A stretch of DNA of 62,061 nt from Rhodobacter sp. (lineage in GTDB: Bacteria; Pseudomonadota; Alphaproteobacteria; Rhodobacterales; Rhodobacteraceae). Location: positions 1 through 62,061 of the forward strand of contig JADCDI010000007.1 of assembly GCA_020251025.1 (NCBI GenBank), written 5' to 3'. Below are positions 37,770 through 45,811 of this stretch, piece after piece (positions within the stretch are counted from its first letter, which is position 1; each line of letters opens with the position of its first letter). The notes below the pieces were generated by a model. The model was not told the origin of the DNA. It worked only from the letters and a program-made list of their open reading frames with translations, and made no database searches. The position numbers and the translations under genes were made by a program.

Positions 37770-38690
37770 TCATTCACCCGATGCCCGTTCTGCGCGGGAT
37801 TTCTGTCGCCCTTTGCCTGATGCTGGCCCTTGCCGCCTGCGGCGCTGAAAAAGCGTGATCCCGGCAGCCGGACGGGTACATGCCTGCCGGTGCCGGGAAT
37901 GGCGCGCGCCCGCCTGCGGGTCTGCATCGCCGAAATGCCCCGCACCTGCGTGACGTCCTGCGCAAGGCTGTCCGCCCGAACCGCAGCGCAGCGCCCGCAT
38001 CGCGCACCGGTCCGCGCTTGGGGCAGGGCCGATGCCCGGCCTGTTGTGACGCCCGGCCAGCCAGAAGCGGGAACAGCCAGGACCCTTGGCCTGCCGCGCC
38101 TGCGCCGGGGTGCCGGGCAGCGCTGCGGCCCTTGTCCCGCCCTCCGGCACCGGGGGCAGATCAAGCACGAAGCAGAAGATCATTGCGCAGGCCACCGCCC
38201 GCAGCCGTTCCAGCCTGTCCGGGGCCCGGTTCCGGGCAATCACCCGGCCAAGGGCCCGCACCCGCGCCGCTGCACGAAGGTGGAATTGCGCCCGATGCCC
38301 CGCGCCCATAAGGCCCAGGACCCGCGCGTCAGGGCGCGCCAGACGGTCAATGGAAACGGCCGCCCTGCGCAGTGCCGTCGGCAGGTTGCCCCCGGCCATG
38401 GCCAGCGGCACGCCCGTTTCGGGATCAAACAGACAGGCGGCGGGTTGGTGGTTGGTGATCCCGCGCGCCGCATTGCCGGGAAGATATCCCCCCTTCAGGC
38501 CCAACTGTCCGCCCGCCGCGACCAGCCCGGATTTGAACCCGTACTGCCGCCCCCCGCCCAGCGCCTCGCGCACGACGGGAAAGTTGCGCGCCTCGCCCCG
38601 CGCCATCGCCGCAAAGCAGGCTTCCATTGCCGAAAAGGCATCCTGCGGGAAGACCAGCCCGGCGATCAGGGATTCTGGAACGATGTACAT
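37770..38690 (-). pseudogene. bhcD: Broken bhcD (iminosuccinate reductase, OCD/mu-crystallin family)
   Basis: The first ~165 residues are a good ornithine-cyclodeaminase/mu-crystallin N-terminus (MYIVPESLIAGLV, RNFPVVREALG, QYGFKSG, LPGNAARGITNHQP, VLGLMGAGHRAQFHLRAAA) with a GGGGAG ribosome-binding site. After about 38195 the similarity jumps between frames: ADSLAQD in one, GITLF in another, and an out-of-frame match to the usual GLQDLA-type end near 37800-37850. Several frameshifts and deletions are therefore needed to explain it, and the NADPH-domain half is destroyed. In intact loci bhcD is the last gene after bhcC, exactly this position. BhcD reduces iminosuccinate to aspartate. Confidence 0.85.
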
Positions 38691-38730
38691 TGGCGAAAGC
38701 TCCCCGACCGGGCCGGACCCCGTTCATTTT

Positions 38731-38790
38731 CCGTTCAGAAATATCCCGGGGGGTGAGCCCCGGCAGGGGCGAGGGGGGCAGCGCCCCCCT
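38731..38790 (-). repeat. 3'-end element after bhcC (hairpin plus CCCCGGGATATTTCTGAA)
   Basis: On the minus strand, right after the bhcC stop, comes an AGGGGGGC/GCCCCCCT hairpin (38772-38790) and then a CCCCGGGATATTTCTGAACGG block. This is the same design as the element at 6323-6383. It separates bhcC from the dead bhcD and may end or protect the bhcABC message. Confidence 0.6.
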
Positions 38791-38793
38791 GCC

Positions 38794-39957
38794 TCAATAG
38801 GCCTTGCCGCGCGCCGAAACCGGCCAGACCACCTCGACCTTGCCGCCGCGAACCCCGACATACCAGTCATGCACGTTGCAGGTCGGGTCACAGTGGCCCG
38901 GCACCAGGCGCAACCTGTCATTGACCTTCAGCACCCCGTCCGGGTCCTCGATCACGCCATGCTCATCCGAACAGTTCACGTATTTCACATCCCCGCGCCC
39001 GAAGACCACCGGCAGGCCGCTGTCCACAGACTGCACTTTCAGGCCCGCATCACAGATCGCCCTGTCGGCCTTGGCATGGCTCATGACCGATGTCAGCAGG
39101 AACAGGGCGTTTTCCCATTCGCCCTGATCGATGCGGTGCCCGTCCTTGTCCAGTATGCGGCCGTAATCGGCATCCATGAAGGCATAGGACCCGCACTGAA
39201 GCTCGTTGTAGACACCGGACGCCCCTTCGAAACAGTAGCTGCCCGTGCCGCCGCCGCCCACGATGTCGCAGGTGAGCCCTGCGGCCTTCAGCGCGTCCAC
39301 GGCGTCTTTCACCTGGGCCACCGCCAGGTCGATCTTGGCCTTGCGGTCTTCGTAGCGGTCCATGTGCTGCATGGCCCCCTGATAGGCCTGGATGCCGCTG
39401 AATTTCAGCCCCGGCGCGGCAGCGATGGCCCTTGCAATGGCAATGACCTCTGGCGTTGTTTTCACACCGCAGCGCCCTGCGCCGCAATCGATCTCGACCA
39501 GACATTCGATGGTCGTGCCATGCCGCAGCGCCGCCGCCGACAGGTCGGCGACATTGGCAATGTCATCCACACAGCAGATTGTCCGCGCGCCCAGCTTTGG
39601 CAGGCGCGCCAGCCGGTCGATCTTGACCGGGTCGCGCACCTGATTGCTGATCAGAACATCCCGGATGCCGCCGCGGGCAAAGACCTCGGCCTCGCTGACC
39701 TTCTGGCAGCATACCCCGACCGAGCCGCCCAGCCGTTCCTGCAGCAGGGCCACGTCCACCGACTTGTGCATCTTGCCATGCACCCGGTGGCGCACCCCCA
39801 TCGCCCTGACGGCATCGCCCATCTTGCGGATGTTCCGCTCCAGCGCATCAAGGTCCAGAATGAGGCAGGGTGTCTGGATATCCCCCTCGTCCATGCCGGG
39901 CAGGGCGGGAATGTCATAGCCAACCTCAAGGCCTTCGAATGTGGCGGGTTGCTTCAT
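38794..39957 (-). CDS. bhcC: beta-hydroxyaspartate aldolase BhcC (DSD1/D-threonine-aldolase-like)
   Basis: 387 residues. A PLP enzyme of the D-threonine aldolase/D-serine dehydratase fold. In the beta-hydroxyaspartate cycle BhcC joins glycine and glyoxylate to (2R,3S)-3-hydroxyaspartate. The sequence MDEGDIQTPCLILDLDALER, the PLP-lysine region VHGKMHKSVDV (Lys62), the GGGGTGSY loop and the metal site PGHCDPTCNVHDW are all intact. It starts at ATG 39957 with a GGGAGG ribosome-binding site. It lies between bhcB and the broken bhcD, the canonical order. Confidence 0.9.
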   Translation of the reverse strand: MKQPATFEGLEVGYDIPALPGMDEGDIQTPCLILDLDALERNIRKMGDAVRAMGVRHRVHGKMHKSVDVALLQERLGGSVGVCCQKVSEAEVFARGGIRDVLISNQVRDPVKIDRLARLPKLGARTICCVDDIANVADLSAAALRHGTTIECLVEIDCGAGRCGVKTTPEVIAIARAIAAAPGLKFSGIQAYQGAMQHMDRYEDRKAKIDLAVAQVKDAVDALKAAGLTCDIVGGGGTGSYCFEGASGVYNELQCGSYAFMDADYGRILDKDGHRIDQGEWENALFLLTSVMSHAKADRAICDAGLKVQSVDSGLPVVFGRGDVKYVNCSDEHGVIEDPDGVLKVNDRLRLVPGHCDPTCNVHDWYVGVRGGKVEVVWPVSARGKAY

Positions 39958-39968
39958 CAATGCCTCCC

Positions 39969-40919
39969 TCAGCCCTGCATCCAGGGCAGTCTGTCCGGAT
40001 CGACTTTGCCGCCGCTGAGGATGACGCCCACGCGCCGACCCCGGAATGTTTCAGGGTTCTTCAGGATGGTGGCCAGCGGCACAGCACAGCCCGGTTCGAT
40101 CACGATCTTCATCCGCGCCCAGGTCAGGCGCATGGCATCGACGATCCCCTGTTCGCTGGCCGTCAGGATATCGCTGACCCGCGACGTCACGAAATGCCGG
40201 GTCAGATCCTTCAGCGTCATCTTCAGCCCGTGCGCCACCCTGTCGGGCGCATCGCCAGCGATGATGCGCCCCGCGCGCAGGCTGCGCCGGGCATCGTCCG
40301 CCTGCCCGGGCCCTGCCGCATGGATTTCCACCCGGGGGGCGATGGCCGACAGGGTCAGGCAGGTGCCGGAAATCCTGCCGCCCCCGCCGCACGGGGCGAT
40401 CACCTGATCGGGGCCGCCCACCTGTTCCATCAGGTCGCGCGAACTGGTCGCCTGCCCGGCAATGACGCGGGGATCATTGCAGGGATGGACAACATCCGCC
40501 CCCGTCTGTGCCTGCAGCCGGGCGGACACCTCTTTGCGCGATGTCCTGGACGGATCGCATTCCGTGATGGTGCCGCCATAGCCGCGCACTGCATCCTTCC
40601 TGGCCTGCGGCGCGGTGCGCGGCATGACCACGGCGCAGGGAATGACCCGCCGCCCGGCGGCACAGGACAGCGACAGCGCATGGTTGCCGCTGGAATGGGT
40701 GGCCACGCCCCGCGCCGCCCCGGCATCCGGCAGGCCGAAGACCGCGTTCGACGCCCCGCGCACCTTGATCACACCCGCCTTCCGGGAATTCCCGCATTTG
40801 AAGAACAGCGACGCCCCGGCCAGCGCATCAAGGAAGCCGGATGCCAGAACCGGGCTGCGGTGGACATGCGGCGCCATCCGCGCATGGGCCGCCACAACAT
40901 CGTCATGGGTGGGGATCAG
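39969..40919 (-). CDS. bhcB: beta-hydroxyaspartate dehydratase BhcB, possibly impaired
   Basis: About 317 residues, fold-type II PLP lyase (serine/threonine dehydratase family). BhcB converts 3-hydroxyaspartate to iminosuccinate. The PLP lysine remains (GVIKVRGASNAV, Lys52), as does the phosphate loop GGGGRISGTC. Positions usually kept have changed: the family's FKxExxQ reads FKCGNSR, GAEP reads AAGP, and the final SGGN reads SGGK. No ATG, GTG or TTG lies at a proper distance from the AAAGGA at 40928-40933; the best-placed codon is a CTG at 40919, with GTG 40895 and ATG 40877 further in. The gene is full length, but it may be poorly translated or inactive. Confidence 0.75.
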   Translation of the reverse strand: MIPTHDDVVAAHARMAPHVHRSPVLASGFLDALAGASLFFKCGNSRKAGVIKVRGASNAVFGLPDAGAARGVATHSSGNHALSLSCAAGRRVIPCAVVMPRTAPQARKDAVRGYGGTITECDPSRTSRKEVSARLQAQTGADVVHPCNDPRVIAGQATSSRDLMEQVGGPDQVIAPCGGGGRISGTCLTLSAIAPRVEIHAAGPGQADDARRSLRAGRIIAGDAPDRVAHGLKMTLKDLTRHFVTSRVSDILTASEQGIVDAMRLTWARMKIVIEPGCAVPLATILKNPETFRGRRVGVILSGGKVDPDRLPWMQG

Positions 40920-40932
40920 CGTGATGGTCCTT

Positions 40933-42120
40933 TCACACGGCGGCCTTCGCCGCCTGCGGCCCCTTGCGGTAGAAGGCCTGCGCGGCGGCAACACCCGACC
41001 CCAGCCGCACCGGCCAGCCCAGATCGGCCATGCACATCTCTGCCGTGGCAAGGCCCGACAGCATCATCGGTTCGGTCAGCAGGCCCAGATGACCGATGCG
41101 GAACACCTTGCCCGCCACCTCGCCCAGGCCCACGCCAAAGGCCATGCCATAAGTGTCGGCTGCCCGCTTGACCAGATCGGTTCCATTGCAGCCCTCGGGC
41201 ACGACCACGGCCGTGACCGTGTCTGAACACAGGTCCGGTGTGACGGCACAGGGGCGCATGCCCCAGGCGGCGACCGCGCGACGTACGCCCTCGGCGATCC
41301 GGGCATGGCGGGCATAGACCTGGTCCAGACCCTCGTCCTCCAGCATCTCGACCGACCGTGCCAGCCCGGCAATCAGGCCGGCCGCCGGGGTATAGGGATA
41401 GCCCCCCGTTGCCGTGCTGCGCAGCATGTCGCGGAAATCGAAGAAGGCGCGCGGCAGCGTCGCGGTATCCATCGCCGCCAGCGCCTTGGGCGAAACCCCC
41501 AGAATCGCCAGACCGGCGGGCAGCATGAACCCCTTCTGACTGCCGGCAATGGCGATATCGACACCCCAGCCGGACATCTCGAACGGCATCGACGCGATGG
41601 AAGAAACCCCGTCCACAAACAAAAGCGCCGGATGGCCTGCGGCGTCCAGCGCGCGGCGCAGACCGGCGATGTCGGATTTCACCCCGGTGGCGGTTTCATT
41701 ATGGGTGGCCAGAACGGCACGGATCCTGCGGCCGCTGTCAGCGTGCAACGCAGCCTCGATGGCGGCCAGGGGCGCGCCTTCGCCCCAGGGCGCTTCGATC
41801 ACCTGAACGCTCAGCCCGTGGCGCTGGCACAGGTCGATCCAGCGCTGGCTGAACATGCCGAAACGCGCGGCAAGAACCGTATCACCGGGCGACAGGGTAT
41901 TGCTGATCGCCGCCTCCCAGCCGCCGGTGCCGGTCGAAGGCAGAAGGATGACCTCGCCTTCGGCCATCTTCAGAATCCGCCGCACCCCGTCCACGGCCGG
42001 GCGGAACAGGCGGGCAAAGGCCGCAGAGCGATGATCCAGCGTCGGCATGTCACAGGCCTTGCGGATTGCATCGGGAATGTTGGTCGGGCCGGGAATGAAG
42101 ACGGGATTCTGCAGGGACAT
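40933..42120 (-). CDS. bhcA: Aspartate--glyoxylate aminotransferase BhcA
   Basis: 395 residues, class V aminotransferase. BhcA transfers the amino group of aspartate to glyoxylate, giving glycine and oxaloacetate, in the beta-hydroxyaspartate cycle. The N-terminus FIPGPTNIPDAIRKA, STGTGGWEAAI, THNETATGVKSDI and VDGVSSIASMP are conserved, and the PLP lysine is Lys196 in GSQKGFMLP. An AGGAAAGG ribosome-binding site precedes ATG 42120. It is the first gene of the minus-strand bhc operon, divergent from bhcR. Confidence 0.92.
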   Translation of the reverse strand: MSLQNPVFIPGPTNIPDAIRKACDMPTLDHRSAAFARLFRPAVDGVRRILKMAEGEVILLPSTGTGGWEAAISNTLSPGDTVLAARFGMFSQRWIDLCQRHGLSVQVIEAPWGEGAPLAAIEAALHADSGRRIRAVLATHNETATGVKSDIAGLRRALDAAGHPALLFVDGVSSIASMPFEMSGWGVDIAIAGSQKGFMLPAGLAILGVSPKALAAMDTATLPRAFFDFRDMLRSTATGGYPYTPAAGLIAGLARSVEMLEDEGLDQVYARHARIAEGVRRAVAAWGMRPCAVTPDLCSDTVTAVVVPEGCNGTDLVKRAADTYGMAFGVGLGEVAGKVFRIGHLGLLTEPMMLSGLATAEMCMADLGWPVRLGSGVAAAQAFYRKGPQAAKAAV

Positions 42121-42291
42121 GGGGCTGCGCCTTTCCTGAACAGGGCGATCCTAAGCGTGCCCCGGGGGCGGCGCAATTTTTTCGGAAGATTTTTTCATTT
42201 CGGGATCATGTCTGATAAGCCTTCAGAATCAGGGGCCAGCCGTTTTTCACCCGCCGGACAGGCCGCCCGGCCGGGCAGAAAAGGACCGAAG
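42121..42291. promoter_or_regulatory. bhcA-bhcR divergent promoter/operator region
   Basis: A short gap between divergent genes. It contains a direct repeat of the 8-mer ATTTTTTC (42176-42183 and 42189-42196) starting 13 bases apart, embedded in an AT-rich patch that stands out in this GC-rich DNA. An IclR-type regulator would be expected to bind here. If bhcR starts at the upstream ATG 42208, the repeat lies just before that start. Confidence 0.5.
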
Positions 42292-43104
42292 ATGGCTGAC
42301 GCCCGCCCCCGGGGCCGACCGAAATCCTTCACCGACCGGAGCGACCAGAACCGCGTCCAGTCCGTGGGCCGGGCCATGTCGCTGCTGCGGCGTCTTTCCG
42401 GCAGCCCCGGGATGACCCTGTCCGAACTGGCGGCGGCCAGCGGCGAATCGGCGGCCACCGTCTATCGGGTGCTGGTCACGCTGCAGGAACACGACATCGT
42501 GGAAACCGAAGACCCGGGGCAACTGTGGCATGTCGGCGGCGGGGCGTTCCGGATCGGTTCGGCCTTTCTGCGGCGCACCAAGGTTGTCGAGCGGTCCCGC
42601 CAGCCGATGGACCGGCTGATGCGCGACACTGGCGAGACGGCCAACCTTGGCATCGAAAACCGCGACGAGGTGATGTTCCTGGCCCAGGTTGAGACGCATG
42701 AGGCGATCCGCGCCTTCTTTGCGCCGGGAACCAAATCGCCGATGCATGTCTCTGGCATCGGCAAGGCGCTGCTGGCCTGGTATCCCGCTGACCGGGTCCG
42801 GCAGATCGTGCAGCGCCGGGGCTTGCCCGGCTTCACCGCATTCTCGATGACATCAGAGGTCAGCCTGACCCGGGATCTGGACCGGACCCGTGACCGGGGC
42901 TTTGCCATCGACGATCAGGAACGCGCCGAAGGCATGCGCTGTGTCGCCGCCCCCATCTTCAACGCCTTTGCCGAACCGGTGGCGGGGCTGTCCGTCTCTG
43001 GCCCGGCCTTCCGGCTGCCCCTTTCGGCAACAGACCGCATCGGCGTGCTGGTGCGCCGCGCCGCAGATCAGGTGACGCAGGCCACCGGGGGCGTGCAGCC
43101 CTGA
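42292..43104 (+). CDS. bhcR: IclR-family regulator BhcR
   Basis: 270 residues. The N-terminal winged HTH is RAMSLLRRLSGSPGMTLSEL, then AAASGESAATVYRVLVTL; the C-terminal IclR effector domain includes GETANLGIENRDEVMFLAQ and GRALL-like SGIGKALLAWYP. In known loci BhcR senses glyoxylate and controls bhcABCD, and I infer the same here from position. ATG 42292 has an AAAGGA ribosome-binding site; ATG 42208 would add 28 residues of Ser/Pro/Arg-rich sequence. Confidence 0.88.
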   Translation: MADARPRGRPKSFTDRSDQNRVQSVGRAMSLLRRLSGSPGMTLSELAAASGESAATVYRVLVTLQEHDIVETEDPGQLWHVGGGAFRIGSAFLRRTKVVERSRQPMDRLMRDTGETANLGIENRDEVMFLAQVETHEAIRAFFAPGTKSPMHVSGIGKALLAWYPADRVRQIVQRRGLPGFTAFSMTSEVSLTRDLDRTRDRGFAIDDQERAEGMRCVAAPIFNAFAEPVAGLSVSGPAFRLPLSATDRIGVLVRRAADQVTQATGGVQP

Positions 43105-43254
43105 GGGCCGCCTGCTTCACGCTGCTCGGCCCGCACCCCGGCCACCGGCTGCGGTCAGCATCCCGGATACCGCGCCCAAGGCCAGGTCGCGTTCATCGGT
43201 GCCCTTCAGGTCTGGCATCCCTGTCCGGCGCGGCGCCAAAGCCCCGACCGGGGT

Positions 43255-43390
43255 GAGGACCGGGATTTGACGGCATCTGATCCGGTTCAGGTGAACGCCG
43301 AAACCCTGCGCCGGCTTGATCAACGTCTTTGCATCCTTGGTTGCGGCCAACACCACCTTTGCCTTGAATGCCGGGCTGCAGTTCCGGCAC
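43255..43390 (-). mobile_element. Remnant of an IS3-family OrfA transposase
   Basis: In one minus-strand frame the DNA encodes SPAFKAKVVLAATKDAKTL, then IKPAQGFGVHLNRI, which is the helix-turn-helix start of IS3-family OrfA (typically FKAKVALAALKGEKT..ELA..FGVHPNQI). No start, no intact remainder, no OrfB and no terminal repeats are visible, so it is a decayed scrap. It lies in the 516-base gap 43105-43620 between bhcR and glpV. I see no gene in the rest of that gap, apart from the terminator near its right end. Confidence 0.65.
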
Positions 43391-43566
43391 GGCCGTTCTG
43401 TTGCTGCCTTCGTCCTGCTTACAGCATCATGCTGCTGCGCGGAAAATCCACTTTTCCCGGATGTTCAGATGGTTGCGGCAACCGCTTGCCAGGCTCCGCC
43501 GGCGCCTGACCTTTTATGTCCGGGTGCAGGATGGCAGGACAAAGCCGGTTTCCCCCCACCGCGAAC

Positions 43567-43597
43567 AAAAAGGGGCGGGCACCTGCGCGCCCGCCCC
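43567..43597 (-). terminator. Intrinsic terminator of the glp operon
   Basis: Read on the minus strand, a perfect 9-bp GC stem (GGGGCGGGC/GCCCGCCCC, 8-base loop) is followed directly by TTTTT. It lies 24 bases past the glpV stop. Confidence 0.9.
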
Positions 43598-43620
43598 CTG
43601 TCCTTGCCGTCAGGCCCCGA

Positions 43621-45339
43621 TCAGTTCCAGGACTTGATCAGGGTGTCATAGTCGATGGTTTCGCCCTGGGGCTTTTCGTTCTCCAGCTTGGCCACCGGTG
43701 CGCCGGGGGCGTCAAGCCAGATCTGGGGATCCTGCTCCTCGTTCAGTTTCGGGCCGATGTCGCCCTGCACCCCGGCACGCTCGATCCGTTCCAGCACCTT
43801 TTCCTGTTCGGCGCACAGGGCATCCAGCGCTTCCTGCGGGGTTTTGTCACCCGACATGGCATCGCCGATGTTCTGCCACCAAAGCTGCGCCATCTTCGGA
43901 TAATCCGGGATGTTGGTGCCCGTGGGCGACCACGCAACGCGCGCGGGCGAGCGGTAGAATTCGATCAGCCCGCCCAGTTTCGGGGCGCGGTCGGTGAAGT
44001 GCTGGCTGTCGATGGTGCTTTCGCGGATGAAGGTCAGCCCCACATCCGATTTCTTGAGGTCGACCGTCTTTGATGTGACGAACTGGGCATAAAGCCAGGC
44101 CGCCTGGGCGCGATCAACGGGGGTGGATTTGAGCAGCGTCCACGACCCCACGTCCTGATAGCCGACCTTGGTGCCTTCCTGCCAGTAGGCCCCGTGCGGC
44201 GAGGGGGCCATGCGCCACTTCGGCGTGCCGTCCTCGTTCATCACGGGCAGGCCGGGCTTGACCATATCGGCGGTAAAGGCGGTGTACCAGAACATCTGCT
44301 GGGCAATCTCGCCCTGGGCAGGAACCGGGCCCGCTTCGCCGAACACCATCCCTGCGGCTTCCGGCGGAGAGTACTTCTGCAGCCACTCGATCGCCTTGGT
44401 CACGGCATAGACGGCAGCCGCGTCATTGGTGGCACCGCCACGCGCCACGCAGGAGCCGACGGGGCGGGAGTTTTCGTCCACCCGCACACCCCATTCGTCA
44501 ACCGGCAGACCGTTCGGTTCGCCTTTGTCGCCCATGCCGGCCATCGACATCCAGGCGTCGGTGTAGCGCCAGCCCAGCGAGGGGTCCTTCTTGCCGTAGT
44601 CCATGTTGCCATAGACCTTGGTCGGCCCGCCCATATAGGACATGTCGCGGCCGGTGAAGAATTCGGCGATATCCTCATAAGCCGACCAGTTCAGCGGAAC
44701 GCCCAGGTCATAGCCGTACTTGGCCTTGAAGTCGTCCTTGGTCTTCTGATCCGAGAACCAGTCGTACCGGAACCAGTAAAGGTTCGCGAACTGCTGGTCG
44801 GGCAGCTGGTACAGCTGGCCATCGGGGGCGGTGGTGAACTTGAGCCCGATGAAATCAGCCAGGTCCAGCGTGGGGCTGGTCACGGCCTTGCCGTCGTTCG
44901 CCATCCAGTCGGTCAGGCTGCGGGCCTGCTGATAGCGCCAGTGGGTGCCGATCAGGTCGCTGTCGTTGACATAGGCGTCGTAGATGTTCTCGCCCGACTG
45001 CATCTGGGTCTGAAGTTTTTCAACGACGTCGCCTTCGCCGATCAGGTCGTGCGTCACCTTGATTCCGGTGATCGCGGTGAAGGCCGGGGCCAGCACCTTG
45101 GATTCATATTCATGCGTGGTGATCGTTTCGGACACGACCTTGATTTCCATGCCGGCATAGGGCTTGGCCGCATCGATGAACCACTGCATTTCCGCTTCCT
45201 GCTCGGCGCGGCTTAGCGTGGACAGGTTGCCGATTTCGGCATCCAGGAAGGCTTTCGCAGCCTCCATGTCTGCCCAGGCCGGCGCACCCATCGCAAGCAG
45301 CGCAAGCGCCATCGCGGTTGATGTGTGACGTAGTCTCAT
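43621..45339 (-). CDS. glpV: Glycerol ABC transporter substrate-binding protein GlpV
   Basis: 572 residues, long for a carbohydrate-binding protein but normal for GlpV. The signal peptide ends ALALLAMGAPAWA before DMEAAK. The mature protein has the family features MQWFIDAAKPYAGMEIKVVS and NLYWFRYDWFSDQ. It delivers glycerol in the periplasm to the GlpP/GlpQ permease. It is the last gene of the operon, 67 bases after glpU, with a strong terminator after it. Confidence 0.92.
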   Translation of the reverse strand: MRLRHTSTAMALALLAMGAPAWADMEAAKAFLDAEIGNLSTLSRAEQEAEMQWFIDAAKPYAGMEIKVVSETITTHEYESKVLAPAFTAITGIKVTHDLIGEGDVVEKLQTQMQSGENIYDAYVNDSDLIGTHWRYQQARSLTDWMANDGKAVTSPTLDLADFIGLKFTTAPDGQLYQLPDQQFANLYWFRYDWFSDQKTKDDFKAKYGYDLGVPLNWSAYEDIAEFFTGRDMSYMGGPTKVYGNMDYGKKDPSLGWRYTDAWMSMAGMGDKGEPNGLPVDEWGVRVDENSRPVGSCVARGGATNDAAAVYAVTKAIEWLQKYSPPEAAGMVFGEAGPVPAQGEIAQQMFWYTAFTADMVKPGLPVMNEDGTPKWRMAPSPHGAYWQEGTKVGYQDVGSWTLLKSTPVDRAQAAWLYAQFVTSKTVDLKKSDVGLTFIRESTIDSQHFTDRAPKLGGLIEFYRSPARVAWSPTGTNIPDYPKMAQLWWQNIGDAMSGDKTPQEALDALCAEQEKVLERIERAGVQGDIGPKLNEEQDPQIWLDAPGAPVAKLENEKPQGETIDYDTLIKSWN

Positions 45340-45406
45340 TGGTGTAAACTCCTCCCAGAGTGACGTCTTGGCCGGGGCATCCCCCCCGGCGGGGCCGAGA
45401 ACCTGA

Positions 45407-45811
45407 TCAGACCCAGCGGAAGACGGCTGCGGCGCAGATCAGGGATAGGATCGGGCCGACCCAGATGAGGTCAGGCCCGAGAAGACCCAAGGTGGCCAGA
45501 TGGATGAAGGCCGCCCCCAGAAGCGTGATGAACAGCCGGTCGCCCCGCGTCGTCTCGATCCGCAGGATACCCCGGCGCGGGGTTTCGGGAAAGCGGATGG
45601 CCAGGATGGTGAACAGCGCAAGGATGCTGGCGATGCACCAGAAGAACAGGGCGGTGGGAAAGGTCCAGGCCATCCAGCCGCCGGGGATCATCGGATCAGT
45701 CCAGGCGATGCCGTCTTCGCTGCGGGGCGTGGCCCAGACCAGAAAAGCCAGGGCGGCCAGCAGGACGGCGGCGGTGACAAGGTAGACGGTGGACCAGCGC
45801 GATCTTGTCAT
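45407..45811 (-). CDS. glpU: Small membrane protein GlpU (DUF2160)
   Basis: 134 residues with several membrane helices (VYLVTAAVLLAALAFLVW, FPTALFFWCIASILALFTIL, RLFITLLGAAFIHLATLGLL, and one at the C-terminus). DUF2160 proteins occur within glpSTPQUV operons, and their exact role in glycerol uptake is unclear. The ATG overlaps the glpQ stop (TGATG), so the two are coupled. Confidence 0.9.
   Translation of the reverse strand: MTRSRWSTVYLVTAAVLLAALAFLVWATPRSEDGIAWTDPMIPGGWMAWTFPTALFFWCIASILALFTILAIRFPETPRRGILRIETTRGDRLFITLLGAAFIHLATLGLLGPDLIWVGPILSLICAAAVFRWV

Noticed and set aside
41305-42207. Long upstream extension of bhcR opposite bhcA
   Set aside because: It is antisense to a well-conserved aminotransferase; IclR similarity begins only after 42292.
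43267-43651. Plus-strand frames between bhcR and glpV
   Set aside because: They are antisense to the IS3 remnant and run through the glp terminator; no family is recognisable.
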